DNA of 64,000 nt from Cryptomeria japonica (Eukaryota > Streptophyta > Pinopsida > Cupressales > Cupressaceae). Positions within the stretch are counted from its first letter, which is position 1, and every line of letters starts with the position of its first letter. A program made the position numbers and the translations under genes. The DNA lies in contig NC_081408.1 of NCBI RefSeq assembly GCF_030272615.1, forward strand, positions 765,983,330 to 766,047,329, read 5' to 3'. Below are positions 44,984-57,690 of the stretch, one piece after another. Under the pieces are notes generated by a model. That model worked only from the letters and a program-made list of their open reading frames with translations. It searched no databases and was not told where the DNA came from.

Positions 44984-46350
44984 TGATAAAATAGCTCAAA
45001 AATAGGGTAGACAACTAGGGGGCTGAATCAGTTGTCATCGAAAAACTACACACTTATTCTCAGATCTGGAAATTAACAATGAAAGCATGAATCAACAACA
45101 CACAATGAACACACATAACACCAAGTTTTTTGACGTGGAAACCCTATTAGGGAAAAAAACATGGTGGGGATGAACCCACAAAATAGGTATACTCTATTAG
45201 AAGTATTACAATGGGGAATGCACATTCATTTAGGCACACTGCCTGGAGCTCACTGTTCAAACTGAAAAATGGCTACAACCTAGGGAAGAATCACTGCCTT
45301 ACAAACAATCACATATTACTTCCGAAAATCATGAACTGAGAAATAACATCCTCAATGCCTAGTTACAGTTATCGTTAAGCACATGATAACTTTCATCTTC
45401 TTCTTCACACTTCTTCTTTGCTTCCGAAAGATCAATACATTATTCGCACACTCTACATACCTCACACAAGATTATTATATTTATTTATACATGACATCAA
45501 CCTTGGAAAGATCAACAAGGTCGTCTCAACACACATAAAATAATTATAATGATATAGTTTTTGATCAGATATAAATTATCACATGCGGACCAAAATAATG
45601 TCGGCTAAGAAATAGCATGGACCTAAATAATCACTTAGAACATGAAACACCTCCAAGAATTATGCCTCAAACATCCACAACACGCTACAATCATCTAGTC
45701 AGCCAAAAACATGAAGAACACCACCAGAACAAAGAAAATCATCAATTACATGCTCAATGATCAATGCAAACCATCAATACAAAAGTCACACGATCTAGAA
45801 AAATCCACAAGCATCATGAATTACCATAGAAACATCAACACCAACACAAATTACTAAAATCATTGGCATCTCTATACCGAACCTTAGGAACACTAATTGC
45901 AATGACTGCCAACCTGAAAAATAACTTGCAGACCTCCAAATCATGAACCACTTGAATTCAAGACACACAACAATGTCCCAAACATTTCTCCAAACCCGCA
46001 TATCAAGATATTACAATATAGAGCAATGCAAATCAAAATATTGAACATTGTCACCACTGAATAATTGAAAAACTAGCCACAACACAGATACTCATAACTC
46101 AATCAAATATTCATGCGGACCCCTGTAAATTGAACCGAATCAACTACAGACAATACTCTAAAAACCCTTTAATCCATAAACTCTGTTCTTCATCATACAA
46201 AGCAAACCAACTAACTGAACTCCACTGCATCACTACACCAGACAGAGAAATATGTTGACATGAATGACAACACATCTCTTAGATACTCATAGATATCTCT
46301 CAAGCATGTATTTGCAACACTCATCCAACAATCTCTCCATACATCCAACA
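44984..46350 (-). repeat. 5' LTR of the copia element
   Basis: 1367 bp. In element sense it begins TGTTGGATGTATGG at 46350 and ends at 44984 in TATTTTATCA. It is followed directly by the PBS on its left and the target duplication CTATT on its right. Confidence 0.88.
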
Positions 46351-46355
46351 CTATT

Positions 46356-48593
46356 TTGGTCTCTAGGTACTGCTTCAATTGCAAAGGCCTCAAAATCATC
46401 AAGGAAATCCCATATTCTATTTTTATGGTGCGTCAACCTCCCATTTTTAGTAGTGTATATGTTCTTTACCTGTTTGACTACAAGTTACACGTCTCCTCTA
46501 ACCTTTTACTATTTAATCCCTTTCTCTTTGATGTCTACCAATCCTAGAAGAAAAGCTTTGTATTCTGTAGTGTTATTTGTATTATCAAAATCTATCTTGA
46601 AAGCTGAAGCCTAGAACTATATCCATCTAGGGACATGAAAACTATACCAACTCCATATCTAGAGGAGGAACAACTTCAATCAAATTCTAGGGTCCACAAC
46701 TTGTCACACGGCATGGGATTGACCATCTCGACATCTTCTTTAGTAGAGGAAGTAAATATATAAGTACTAGGGTTGATTTCTAAATATAATAATTCAAACC
46801 TCGGATCTCTAGACTTCAACATAGTAAATTTTTATTTAATCTTTGGTTCTAGGTGAACTTTCTTTCCATCCATAGGTATTGTAGTGTAGGATAGTCTATT
46901 TGGATTTACCCACCTAGGTCTTTGAAAAAGATCCTACTCAACAACATCCCATTGCTAGCATGAATAGCAGGTACTAAAATTGTGAGTTACAACCTCTTTT
47001 GGGGAAACAAAGCTAAAGCATCCTGGGCATCCTTGATTTGTCCTAGAATGGACACCTAGGTGGAATCCATAGAATAACATTTCCCATGGGAAGAGTTAAT
47101 TGTTAAGATGAGTACTTTGGCTACTTGGGTAGGGATGACATTATTTGATGCTCTTGAGTCTATGACATAATTGCTCAACCTATACCCATTTATATACAAA
47201 GATACAAAGAACAGTTCTAGTTTTTCTCTAGGATTATTAGAATATTAATCCTTAAGGATGATAGGGGTCTCACCAAACACTTGAGCGTTGATGGGAGGAC
47301 TTGTTGGATTTTTCTTAATGAACTTAATAAACCTAGATCTAATTCTGAGGGGTTGAGTGTAAGGTATTTGGCCTAAGATATTTAAATTTTGGTGTTTTTA
47401 CAAGACTCAACGATATCAAAAGAACAAGGGATATCATTAATAGGAAGATTAGGAAATACCTCAGGAACAATGACTTTAAATGCCTCTTTTTCTCCCTTGT
47501 TGTGGCTAGAATTTGTGTTCCTTGATATGATGAATCTAGGGTTGGCCTAAGAATTGCTAGTTTTACCCTTTGGTTCACAATCTTTCTTCTGTGCTTGTTG
47601 TCCCCTAGTGAATATTGAAAAATTTAATTTCCCTATCTAAGTAAATGCATCTTCTCCCCTCTTAGAATTGGATTCATACTAAAGCTAGTTTACACTAGCA
47701 TCTCTTGATGGGGACTATTCTTCAACTTCATATTTTTATTTATTTTTATTCATTGGCTGAGGCCATTAGCATAAATCTTGTCATTTCAAGACAAGATAAA
47801 CCATCATGGTCTATGGTGAGATGGAAATTGCATACCACATGGTTTCCTTTATTTGTAGGAGGGGGACCTTCAATGGCTAACCTTTGAGAAGGACTGGCTA
47901 TGGATAATTGATTTGAATTAATTCCTTGTTGGCATTGGTCTTTCCTTGACATATCTTGATATAAGGGTTGATTGAAATTCTCAGGCATTTGTCTTTTCAA
48001 TGTGATTATATTAGCTTCCAATCTTTGAATAAGAAAGTCATTACAGCTAGTCACTTGATATTTCCTTGTTTGTAATTATTTCTTCCACTTTCTCGCAATG
48101 ATCAGGTAATCTTCTATTAATATAGCGAGTGTCTGTGCTATCACCAAGTCAGATAGCCCTTCCCTTTTGACAAGAAAACTAACATCGAGGGGGAGAGTGT
48201 TAATGAAAAAGCACTTCAACAAAGCATCTCCTAGCCTCATAGTGTTTGGAATTCCTTTGGTCAATTTGTTGAAGTTTGTTATGAAGTCGCATATCGACTC
48301 ATGAACTTCTTTGTTCATTGAAGACAATTGTTCCACCAAGGTATGTTTGTTTTCTATAGTTTTGAATCTATTTCAAAATATGCTCTCATGGCATTTTAAC
48401 AACCAATTGATGCGTTTAGTAGGTGATAGAACCATTATGTTGTGTCATAAACCAAAGATATGCAAAGAGTCTAATAGTGATGTCTTCATGTTGGACACCT
48501 AATATCGAACAAGCTACAAAGAAAGTGTTGAGATTCTCTTCTAGTGTGAACTTCCTATCTCCTCTAAACAGGTATTATTTTTTTGGGTCCCCT
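46356..48593 (-). pseudogene. old gypsy gag (C-terminal), protease and RNase H part
   Basis: This continues the relic split by the copia insertion. In element sense: the Gag remainder (about 48560-48076, MVEQLSSMNKEVHES with DALLKCFFINTLP); a zinc knuckle CNFH-x4-H-x4-C (about 47848-47810); protease near 47170 reading YVIDSRASNNVI (families have DSGAS, so the Gly is changed); then an RNase H domain from about 46705 to 46356, with WTLEFD, then NTNNTTEYKAFLLGL, and VPRDQN at the copia junction. Stops and shifts are common. RNase H therefore precedes RT in this element, because RT lies downstream at 38602-37876. Confidence 0.7.
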
Positions 48594-50335
48594 TGTTAGC
48601 AGCGACAATGAAGGAAAACTGAGAAGGGGGGGGTGTGAATCAGCTTTCACCGGATCATACAAGATAAGCACAATCTCAGATCAAATAACTACATCAATAA
48701 TAAAGATAAACACAATAGCACCAACACACATAATACCAAGATTTTTGACGTGGCAAAACCCGGTTAGGGGAAAAACCATGGTGGGAACCTACCCACAATA
48801 AGACGATACTTTGCAGTAGTATGTTTAAGTATTACAATGGATAATGCACATGCCTTCAAGAACACTGCTTAGACCTTACTGCTCAAAATAAGATGAGCTA
48901 GAAGGCTCCAACGCTCAGGGAAGGTTCACTACCATACAATAATGATAGGACTACAATCCAGATTACATGAACTATAAATATTGCATCTCCTTATGCCTAA
49001 TGACAGTTTCGATTAAGCAAATTTGTTTACCTTGCAACAATCTTTTCTTAATATAACATAATGAAGGATAAATTTTCTTATGCACACATACAACACTCTC
49101 TGACCTTGACTACAAGGTCGGCCAAACTCTCAACCCTTAATTACAAAATTACATCACATGATATATAAATCATCCACCATACCAATATAATGATATAGAT
49201 GACATATCATGGACCTAAATCAAATCTCCAAACCTGCATCACCACCAAAAATCTCACCAAGATCAACCCCAACACGTTACACCACCAAGAATACCGAATA
49301 ACATGAAGAATATCACTAGATCAACAAAATCACCAAGAACGTGCACAAGGATCAATGAGGACCACCAAAAAAAATTGGACATGATCAAGAAACACCAACA
49401 ATCATGTTAGAACTATCTGTAATAGTTGCACCAATACCACTTAATCAAATCTTCATCGATCAACACACTAACTCTCAAGAGCACCAAACAACAACAATTT
49501 AGACTAGAAAGATGACTTGTGGAGAACCAAATCACGAACTATCTGAAATGAAGATACACATGAATATCCAATGAATTCTCCCAAATCCACAACCAAAGAT
49601 ATAATCATACCAAAGCTCATCAGATCAAATACCAGACTCTGCCAACCACTGAACAAAAAGACTGAACTTCAAACCAAATCAAATGATATGATCAAGTAAA
49701 CTTATAGATCACTGAAACCAATAAAGAATGAATTATTCCAGCATCCCAAATAGATAAATCAACCATATCAACTTAATGCAATCACGGGAACACCATAACA
49801 CACGAATATATTGACATCAATGACAACAACATATCCTAGCTACACCAACATCCAACAATCTCCACCTTTGGCATTGATGGAAACATATGAATATGAAAAA
49901 AAAACAATGCAAAGGAAATAGATCAACACCAACAAACTCCCCCTAAGATCATGCACACAAAGCTCCAAAGATAAGGCAGTTTTTCACATGCTCCTCTCCC
50001 CCTTTTACAACAATGCCAAAGATAGAATACAAATTATGCTTCTCTCCCCCAATACAAGATAATCTTTCCCAAAAACTCATCCTCTAAGAAGGAAAATTGC
50101 TCCCCCTTAGGACAAAATCACAAATCAATCCACTAAACCATATACTGTCTACTCTGACTGAGTAGCAGCACAAACTCATCAACTCGGATAAAAATATAAG
50201 GCTCTAAAGTCCACTGGATTGATGCAACTCCATGCATCCAGTTCTCATTAGGAGGGGCAGAGACACCTAACTTCTCTCAAATAAACAAATGTGTCTGTAG
50301 TCAAAGGTTTAGTGAAATATCATTTAATTGGGCTC
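48594..50335 (-). mobile_element. second copia element, 3' LTR and 3' end only
   Basis: An LTR at 48594 to about 49857 is related to the copia LTR at 44984. It shares GACGTGG(A/C)AAA(A)CCC, AAAAACCATGGTGGG, GTATTACAATGG and a G-run before TGAATCAG. In element sense it begins TGTTGGATGTTGG. It is preceded by a polypurine-like GCCAAAGGTGGAGAT and about 480 bp matching the 3' noncoding part of the first copia (40522-40900), with the phrases CTCCCCCT, GAGTAGCAGC and ATTAGGAGGG. It stops abruptly near 50335, where gypsy gag resumes, so the rest has been deleted. No right-hand target duplication remains. Confidence 0.7.
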
Positions 50336-50340
50336 CAAGG

Positions 50341-50940
50341 TTAAGGGGATCGATAGAAGCCCCCAAGGTATGGGTTGTGCAATGTTAAATAGGAGGGGAA
50401 TAGATGAACTTGTAAAGGCAATACGATGTTGACAAGAAGAAGTGCTTGGGAAAATGAACTAGGGGGGAACATTTGGCAAGGAGGAGAAGGTGGCCTACTT
50501 AAAGAATTGACCTTTTGAGTAGGAGGGAATGTATAAAAGTTAACAGATTGTAGTAAGTCAAAGTCTGGATCAGCCAAACCTTTCTTCTTGTCACCTCTAG
50601 TGTAACTCTTAGAAGCCACTGTTAATTAGGATAAAGAAATTCAAATGAACAGTCTCGCCAACCTTTCACCAATTACTTGATGAAGGATTTTACCGATTAT
50701 GGGGTTGGTTTCTAGGTGGTGCTTGATCTCTAGGAGGTGGATCTTTGGGAATAACTGTGACAAGATGTCTTCTTTCTCTCTCCAAAACCAACCTAGGGTT
50801 TTGTGCTAATTCCTCCTCTTTTTCCAAGATTCAACTTACTCTTCTATAGTCTTCTGCATTCCTTTTGTATCTCCAAGTCAATGTGTTCAATTGTGATACA
50901 ATATCCTCTTGCTTGTCTTGCCACCCTAAATTTGGTTGGA
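50341..50940 (-). pseudogene. old gypsy gag, N-terminal part
   Basis: In element sense there are fragments in shifting frames: LGWQDKQEDIVSQL, then EELAQNPRLVLERE, then DPPPRDQAPP, followed by a frame (50619-50341) beginning MASKSYTRGDKKKGLADPDF and rich in Pro and Ser. This looks like a charged, Pro-rich Gag N-terminus. It is assigned to the same gypsy relic because Gag continues beyond the second copia at 48560. The true start and 5' LTR were not found. Confidence 0.45.
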
Positions 50941-50949
50941 GCACTGAAA

Positions 50950-51780
50950 ATATATTTTCATGAGATAATACCATTGTGACTCATTTGAGGAAATAGATCT
51001 ATCAAAGAAACTATTTGAATAGTTTTTCCTCAAAAGAGTAGCCAAAAAATTGTATTGGTTAACAGATTTGTCACTTAACTCTATATTCTCTCACCCATAG
51101 AGGAGACAACTGGAACTAATAGTTGAGCTAGGTGTAATAATATTATACACCTACTCTCTACTTATTTTACAAGGCACAACTACCTTCTTATAATGCATGA
51201 AGAATAAATTCCACGTATGCTTTTAACCAAAAAACAAACAAGGAAGAGCTTTTAAATATTTTAAAGGCGAAAATCATAACAAAATTATAACTGAGTAGGA
51301 TACAAATATTATTCCTCAAAATACTAAGATTTATAACATCTAAAAACATCATTGTTCCATTTGTTCAAAGCCAAATCAAAGTAATGTACACACATTATTT
51401 TTATAGATCATCTAATAGATATCAAGAAAAGATAATCTAAATAGAGGAGTATTCAACATGGGATGAATAATCAATCCATTAACCATAATTTAAAGTTTAT
51501 GATTCATGAATTTGAATTCAGAATTATTTCATTAACACCTACTTAAAACACTCAAGTATATGGAAAAACAACCAAAAAAGATCCATTTCATAACCATTCA
51601 TCTAACATAAATAGACATCCTTTAGTAATTGTCTTGAAGCTAACAACCTCATAAAGATAGATGTTTCTAAAGCAGCTAAAAAGTCTTAACATAAATTAAA
51701 ATAAGCTAATTTCCCTCCATAGCCAATACTTTTTTAGTACCCAAATAGGGAAGAAATAGAGAAACAACAATAAAACAAGA
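50950..51780. other. unassigned, no gene visible
   Basis: AT-rich. It could hold the 5' LTR of the gypsy relic, but no TG...CA edges or PBS could be recognised. Confidence 0.3.
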
Positions 51781-51784
51781 AATT

Positions 51785-54640
51785 AAGAAATTATGACAGC
51801 TCCTCCATCTTCAACTCCCTCTTTTTCACACAGTGCCTCCTCTGCAACATTGTTCATAGGTGCTTCTTGCATTGCTCATGCCAATTTTTTTTCTCTATAT
51901 GCCCTGTACTTGGAAATGATCAGTGTAAATGATCTAGAATTAGGGTTTCCTTTGATATTCACCCTCAACTTGTATTTACTTAGCTTTCGATCTACTTCTA
52001 TAATCTTTGGACATATGTCATCGACCTCATTTTTAAAAGCTAGAAGGTAAGATGTCAAGTTCTTCAGAGTCACCATTGTCTTCTCACTCACACTTTAGGA
52101 AGAGGAGGTTTATTCTTGTCCTGAAACTTTGGGTTACATCAATTCTCTTTCATATCTTATCTTTATCTCGTTCAAATATATTAACCTCTAGAGTAGACAG
52201 ATGATTTTTCAAATCCTTGATGTCTAGCCAAGATTGTGTTAGGGTTGATCTTATTTAGGCATCTAATTCATCAATGATGGAGATATTATATTCTATCATA
52301 TCTACCCATGTGGCAAATTTTTGTTCACTCTGATCGCTGATTATTCCTTCATAAATTAGAAGGGGGAGGGGTAACTTTGAAACTTCTTGTAATTCATGAA
52401 GGATCATTGATAAATTATTTTCTCCCTTTTTATGTTTTGCGGATCATCATTACAGGCCTTCATCTTCTTTGATATTAGAGAATATGTACTCATGGATTCC
52501 TCAATGCATATTATTTCATCCAATATGATTTTATTGGCCTATTTATCTACTACTGAGGTGACATATTGTTTACTTTTTATTTGTTTCAATTTATTGGGGT
52601 CCAACCCCTCAATATGAATACTAGTAGTTTGATTTGTGGGCTGGTCACTTATCTGCAAAATGGATTGAATAAAGGAAGTTAAAGTGTTTACCTATTTTTC
52701 CAACACTAAATTCTTTTGCACCTCAAGTTTGAGTCTTTTTGACATGCACCCACATAGAACTTCTCATGCTAGATATCCCCTTCAATAGTAGTCGAACCCA
52801 TTCTACTCTACTTAGGCTAAATTCTAGCTTTGTGACTTCATGTTTATTTTTATCTCTAATGGGGTCGACTATTTCCAAGGGTCTGTGACCTGAGATATGA
52901 TCAACAATCATCTTGGACATTCTCCTGGCCTCCTTAGGCTTGGGACTTTCCTATAACATTTTTGGCCACTGTATCCACTTCCATATCTAGCATATAGGTA
53001 TACCTCTTTTTCTCCTCTACAACTTTCTTTAGCCATAGAGGTGAGGTAACAACAAATGAATTGGGGACACTATTTGTTGCATTGGTTGGTGGTGGAGGTG
53101 AAGAATCAAAAGGAGTAGAATCACTGAGCATGGAGAAAACATAGCTATCAAAGAATGTGTTGGTAATATTATCTCCATGAATTTAGTTGAAAATAAACAA
53201 ATCATTTTCTTGGGTAGTGCCCATAATAGTTGACAAGTTGTTAGGTGTTGGGGAAATAGGAATAGAAGCCTCTTTGTCCATGTTTCCCTTGGAGGAGGTT
53301 GGTGCATCTTCTTCATGTAGGATTTTAGCTTAGCAACATCCTCTGGTTGCTCTCCATCTCCATTGGGAATTACTTCTTTGGGGAGTGGGAGTTGAGATGG
53401 TTGGAGCCCTAAAGGTGGTAGAATTACTAGATGCACCCTGTTCCAGGCTTGGTGTACCCTTTGATGTAGAGGAACCAACATAGTCCATCTTTTTCTCAAC
53501 TCACCTCTTTGTTATTTCTAACACATGTGAGGTCTTATCCTCTATACTCATGGTATTCTTGTCTAACTAGGAGACCTACAAGAGGGGTATAAGAGAAATA
53601 TTTTGATATATTTCATCAACTATCTTTGAGCTATCATCAATCAAATTCTTAGGAATAGAAAGAGATAGCTTAAAGGCCCTGACTTTATCTAGGTTCAACC
53701 TCATGTAGTCTCTATTATGTACCTCCCTTGCATCTAGGCAATCTTCCTACTATTCTTCTAGCCATGGGTGAGGTAGGTGTGTCTTCCCTCCATGAAAATG
53801 GGTTCGAACATATCCTTTAGTATCATAGTAAGGTCTCTGTGATAGAAATCAAAAATTGAATTTCAATAAAAAATTTCCTGCCATCTTGGTGGCTCCCTTG
53901 CTCTTGTAAGAAAAATCCATTAGGGAAATGGGAAATGAATACCCCTTTTTCTTCATGTTCTCTATATGCTTGACATTTACCTTAGTTATCTAGTAGAATA
54001 CTTCTAAAACCACAAAATAATAAGAAACATATTTGGACAATTTGCACGAGGTATCTTCAAAACCCCCAATCCTTAAGTAGGAGAAACTGTCAAATTGAAT
54101 GAAATAGATTCCATATTGAGTCACCAGGGTTGTTTCTTCTAAAGAAAACCTCTTCTTTGATGATCCTTCAATACTCTTAATTACTACCCACCGAAAGGAA
54201 TCATTGACACAAAGATAATCTTTCAACCCTACCTTCTTTTGTATCTATGCGAAGTATTCATACACATGTATTTTCCATTGGAGACTCTAGGGTTTGCAAG
54301 CTAGGCCAGGTCATTTCTTTGATTGCAGGAATGGATATCAATAATGAGCACATATGGCAAGAAGCCCTCCAGCTATAACCAACTCGTTATTTATGCAAAT
54401 GTTGGCTTATTAACCTCATCTAGTCAATGTAACTATTATCACCACAAATGACTATCATGAACTGGTACATCCAGGAATGAAACTCTTATGATTCAACACT
54501 TTCCATAACACAATACAAAAGAGTAGTTGCATCAAAGATCTCATCATTGAAATGATATCTTTTCAACAGTAAAGGGAGAGGCCTAGACTTAAAATTCTTC
54601 TTAACTTTCAACTATCTAGTTGCAATTCGACTTAGGCACC
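51785..54640 (-). pseudogene. decayed long coding region, unidentified
   Basis: Minus-strand segments in shifting frames give a coherent, protein-like series: FHSWMYQFMIVICGD (about 54490-54440), KDYLCVNDSFRWVV (54226 onward), FSYLRIGGFEDTSCKL (about 54090-54040), a Pro/Ser/Thr-rich tract (53500-53050), EEKKRYTYMLDMEVD (about 53010), a charged section HEVTKLEFSLSRVEWVRL, LKNHLSTLEVNIFERDKD (about 52220-52165), and a last frame MSEKTMVTLKNLTSYLL (52091-51876). A globular N-terminal part, a low-complexity middle and a heptad-like, charged C-terminal part are suggested. It is probably a transposon-borne ORF. I do not recognise the family, and the frames are broken repeatedly. Confidence 0.4.
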
Positions 54641-54644
54641 ATTC

Positions 54645-55265
54645 CTTTTTGTTAGAAAAGTAATCCCACGTGTACTTTATAGATATATTTACAAATTTCC
54701 CTCTTTCAGAAAGCTTGAGCACTTGAGACACAATTTTAGGGTAAATTTTAGCAAATACTGAACTGTTAGAGGTTCAAATTTCTTGGGAATTAAGTGGTAA
54801 TGGTTGGCACAAGAAACAATTAACTTAGGACAGGGAAAAACATGTGAAAAGCCATCGACTTCAAGAAGGCCACTTTCTATGACAATAGGAGAGGCATATT
54901 ATTCTCTCATTCTTCTCAAAATGCCATGAAAAATCATGCATCACCTAATTCTGTGTTTGGCACATCATCCATACTATTATCTATATTGTGAGGTATGGAG
55001 GAGGTGAGGATTTTGAACAGGTGGTTAAAAAGAAAATTATGAAAGGCTTTGCAACACTTGTTTGCAAAGGATGACTATACACTAGAGTTATACCAAGCAA
55101 ACTCATGAGGAAACTCACAATTCACCACACTAGCCAGCTTAGGCTAGCTTTATGAAAAAATTTCACTTCTAATTTGAAAGAGAGAGAAAAAGGAAAGAAA
55201 TATTTAACCTAACTTGTTCCTTCGTGTGCTTGCAAATTTTCTTTCACCATGAAAATTTGAAGCTT
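54645..55265. other. unassigned, no clear gene
   Basis: Probably the upstream continuation of the decayed minus-strand region. No motif could be recognised. Confidence 0.3.
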
Positions 55266-55270
55266 CTTCT

Positions 55271-56206
55271 TGTTGGCAATTGACACTCATTCGGTTTAGT
55301 TGTGTTGTCATTGATGGCAACACACATCATTTTGGGTTGGACACTTAATAGGTACTCATCGGTATTCATGATTCGGCAATCGACATTCAGGGAAACCAAC
55401 AAACTAGGAATCGGTATATGAGGCCGACATAGGAGATTGATCTGACAAGTTTACATGGAAACGATCAACGACATTGGTCACGAAGTTTAACACATTTGTT
55501 TTTGTCTAGACCAACATGTAAATAACTTGTAATATTTTTGTAAGCCGACATAAGGCATTTATGTTTATGATTGGGAAGGGTATTTAAGTCAGTCCGGTTA
55601 GGTTATTTTGAATATAGATTGGAGATATGGAATGTATAGTGATGTGATATTGTGTGAGCGATGTTGATCGATTGAATGCAAAAATAATATTTTGTAGGCG
55701 GTCCTGGTTATTGGTTTAGAGGTTTGGGATGCAAAGTAAGTTACCAGTAAGGGAGGACACAGTGAAAACCGGTACAAACAGTGCTTGAACCAAAACTCAT
55801 CCAGCATTGTAGATGCAATCTTTGAGTTCAAAATTTTGTTTGTAACTCCATATTTAGTGTTTGTAGTCAGTGAGGCTCCTTTTGTGATGAGAAGTGTGCT
55901 CTAGGTTGTTGGCCTTCCTGCATGTACATGCCACTATTGTAATATTTATTCATTCATTTGGCCAGTGGATAGATATTGTGGGTCACTGATCCCACCATGG
56001 TTTTTCCTCTTTGAGGTTTTCCACATATAAATCTTTGTGTTATGGTGTATATTCTTGTGGTCGCTTCATTTCTACTTACTGTTATATTCTTTTATGGTTA
56101 CCGGTTACCAAAATACTTTGTTAATAAGGTTAAAATTGATCTCACCGGTACAACACTGATTCACCCCCCTCCTCCCCCCCCCTCTCAGTGTTCTTGGATT
56201 CTAATA
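55271..56206 (+). mobile_element. solo copia LTR
   Basis: It starts TGTTGGCAATTGACACTCAT, the start typical of Sirevirus-type plant copia LTRs. It includes TTGTCATTGATGGCAAC, GGTTTTTCCTCTTTGAGG with ACATATAAATC, and near its end CTGATTCACCCCCC plus a long C run (56163-56182). It ends about TTGGATTCTAATA. The same CTGATTCACCCCC block is present (reversed) in both other copia LTRs here. Flanks CTTCT (55266-55270) and CTTTC (after 56206) are similar but not identical. No PBS or PPT adjoins it, so it is a solo LTR. Confidence 0.6.
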
Positions 56207-56210
56207 CTTT

Positions 56211-57685
56211 CTACTAGCTCTTTGAGACGAAATGATTTTTTATAAGTGATATCACCCTTTTTAAAGAGGGGCATTGAATTCATTTAATTGTGGTGGCAAC
56301 ATTAGCTTCATTTTTTTTCAAAAATCCATACTTGCATATCTTTCACCACCTAACTAATCATTAATGCACCGTACTTGGAAGTACTTTGGAATGACTACTC
56401 CTTGGAGGATGAGAAACCTCTTAAGTCGGGGTGTCGATAATTTTTTGAGCTCTTGAACCATAACCATCAAGGGTACCAGGGTTCATAAAACTTCTGATTG
56501 ACCGACTATAGGACAAGACCAATACGAGAGACCAACACCAAGATATACTAAAAAGTAATTGGATGTTTGATTGACTTAAGGACTTACGAACCATATAAAT
56601 GAAGAGGTATGAGGGTTCAATATGCATCCGACTAACCGACATAGGGACTCCTTTAGCATACACGACCAATATAATAAGGACCTAAACATATAGAGTGGTT
56701 GAGTAGTCGACAACTCCATGGGTTCAAAAGATTAAAGGTTTTTCAACTAGGTACAAAAATTGGATGAAGGGGCAACTAAGAAACATGACTTAATAGTAGA
56801 AAGATGAAGATAGGTAAATGCTAAAGATCGGTTTCAAACCAAAACTTGTGTTCTAGAGAGGGGATTTTTTTTTTAGAAATTTAGGGCAACACTAAGTAAA
56901 TTTTATTTTTATGTTAAAAAGCATGGCCCCCCTAATTAATAGCAAACCAAGGTTTCAAATTCATTAAAAAATTAATGCAATATTTTTAAAAAAATTATTT
57001 AATTTCTAAATTTTACTATTGATGAACTTTCAAAAAAAATTTCAAAATTAAAACTCAAACATTGAAAATTCAAATATACTAGTTTGATCTAATTTCTAAT
57101 GAAACCACACTTTTCAAGTTCAACAAATTTAATGAGCAATTTTATGTTTTCACAAAATTTAAAAATGCATTCAATTAAATTTTTAATACACCTATGAAAT
57201 TCATTAATGTACCTGTAAGTCTTGTGAATATTTGTTTTATATTCTTGTGTTTTACTTAGATCAATTTCTAAGTTGTTTTGGGTAAATTTAACCACATAAA
57301 AATCTAGGTCAAAATAATGATACTAGTTATAGTAAACCAGCCTATGTTGGCATAGACTATGCATACTTGATTGGGTCTATAGGTGGATTAAAATAAGCAA
57401 TAAATGTGTATCTTGACAATAGAGATGGGGAGATAGATTTCTTTGTGAGAATTGGTCATTACTTGTTATCATTGTAAATTTGAGATATGTAGACTAGGAT
57501 AATTAAGATTTGAAAATCTTGAAAACTATCTATAAATTGATCATTTTTTTGTGTTTACGAATTTGAACCTAACAAAAATTTGAACTTGATCCATGGATGA
57601 AAAACTATTGACTAACAATTTATTACTTGCAACTAGAGGTTTTGCTTGGGTGTTTGAACTTGCAATAAAAAGATTAGCACTATTG
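56211..57685. other. intergenic sequence without gene
   Basis: AT-rich, with A-rich and T-rich runs around 56865-57010. No coding region, LTR edge or tandem array is visible. Confidence 0.35.
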
Positions 57686-57690
57686 ATAAA

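Larger units (their letters stand above)
39151..46350 (-). mobile_element. Ty1/copia element, complete in outline, decayed coding
   Basis: A 7.2-kb element read on the minus strand. LTRs are at 39151-40521 and 44984-46350, with a perfect target duplication CTATT at 39146-39150 and 46351-46355. The PBS GCTCTAATACCA (44970-44981) is the reverse complement of the initiator-Met site with one change. The polypurine tract (minus GTCAAAGGGGGAGAT, about 40536-40522) precedes the 3' LTR. The LTRs differ at about 8 of the first 60 positions, so it is far older than the gypsy element at 17491. It is inserted inside the second RNase H of an older gypsy element. Confidence 0.9.

Noticed and set aside
53029-53499. 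156-codon frame as a separate gene
   Set aside because: It is an alternate frame of the Pro/Ser-rich part of the decayed minus-strand region. The neighbouring frame gives the more coherent protein.
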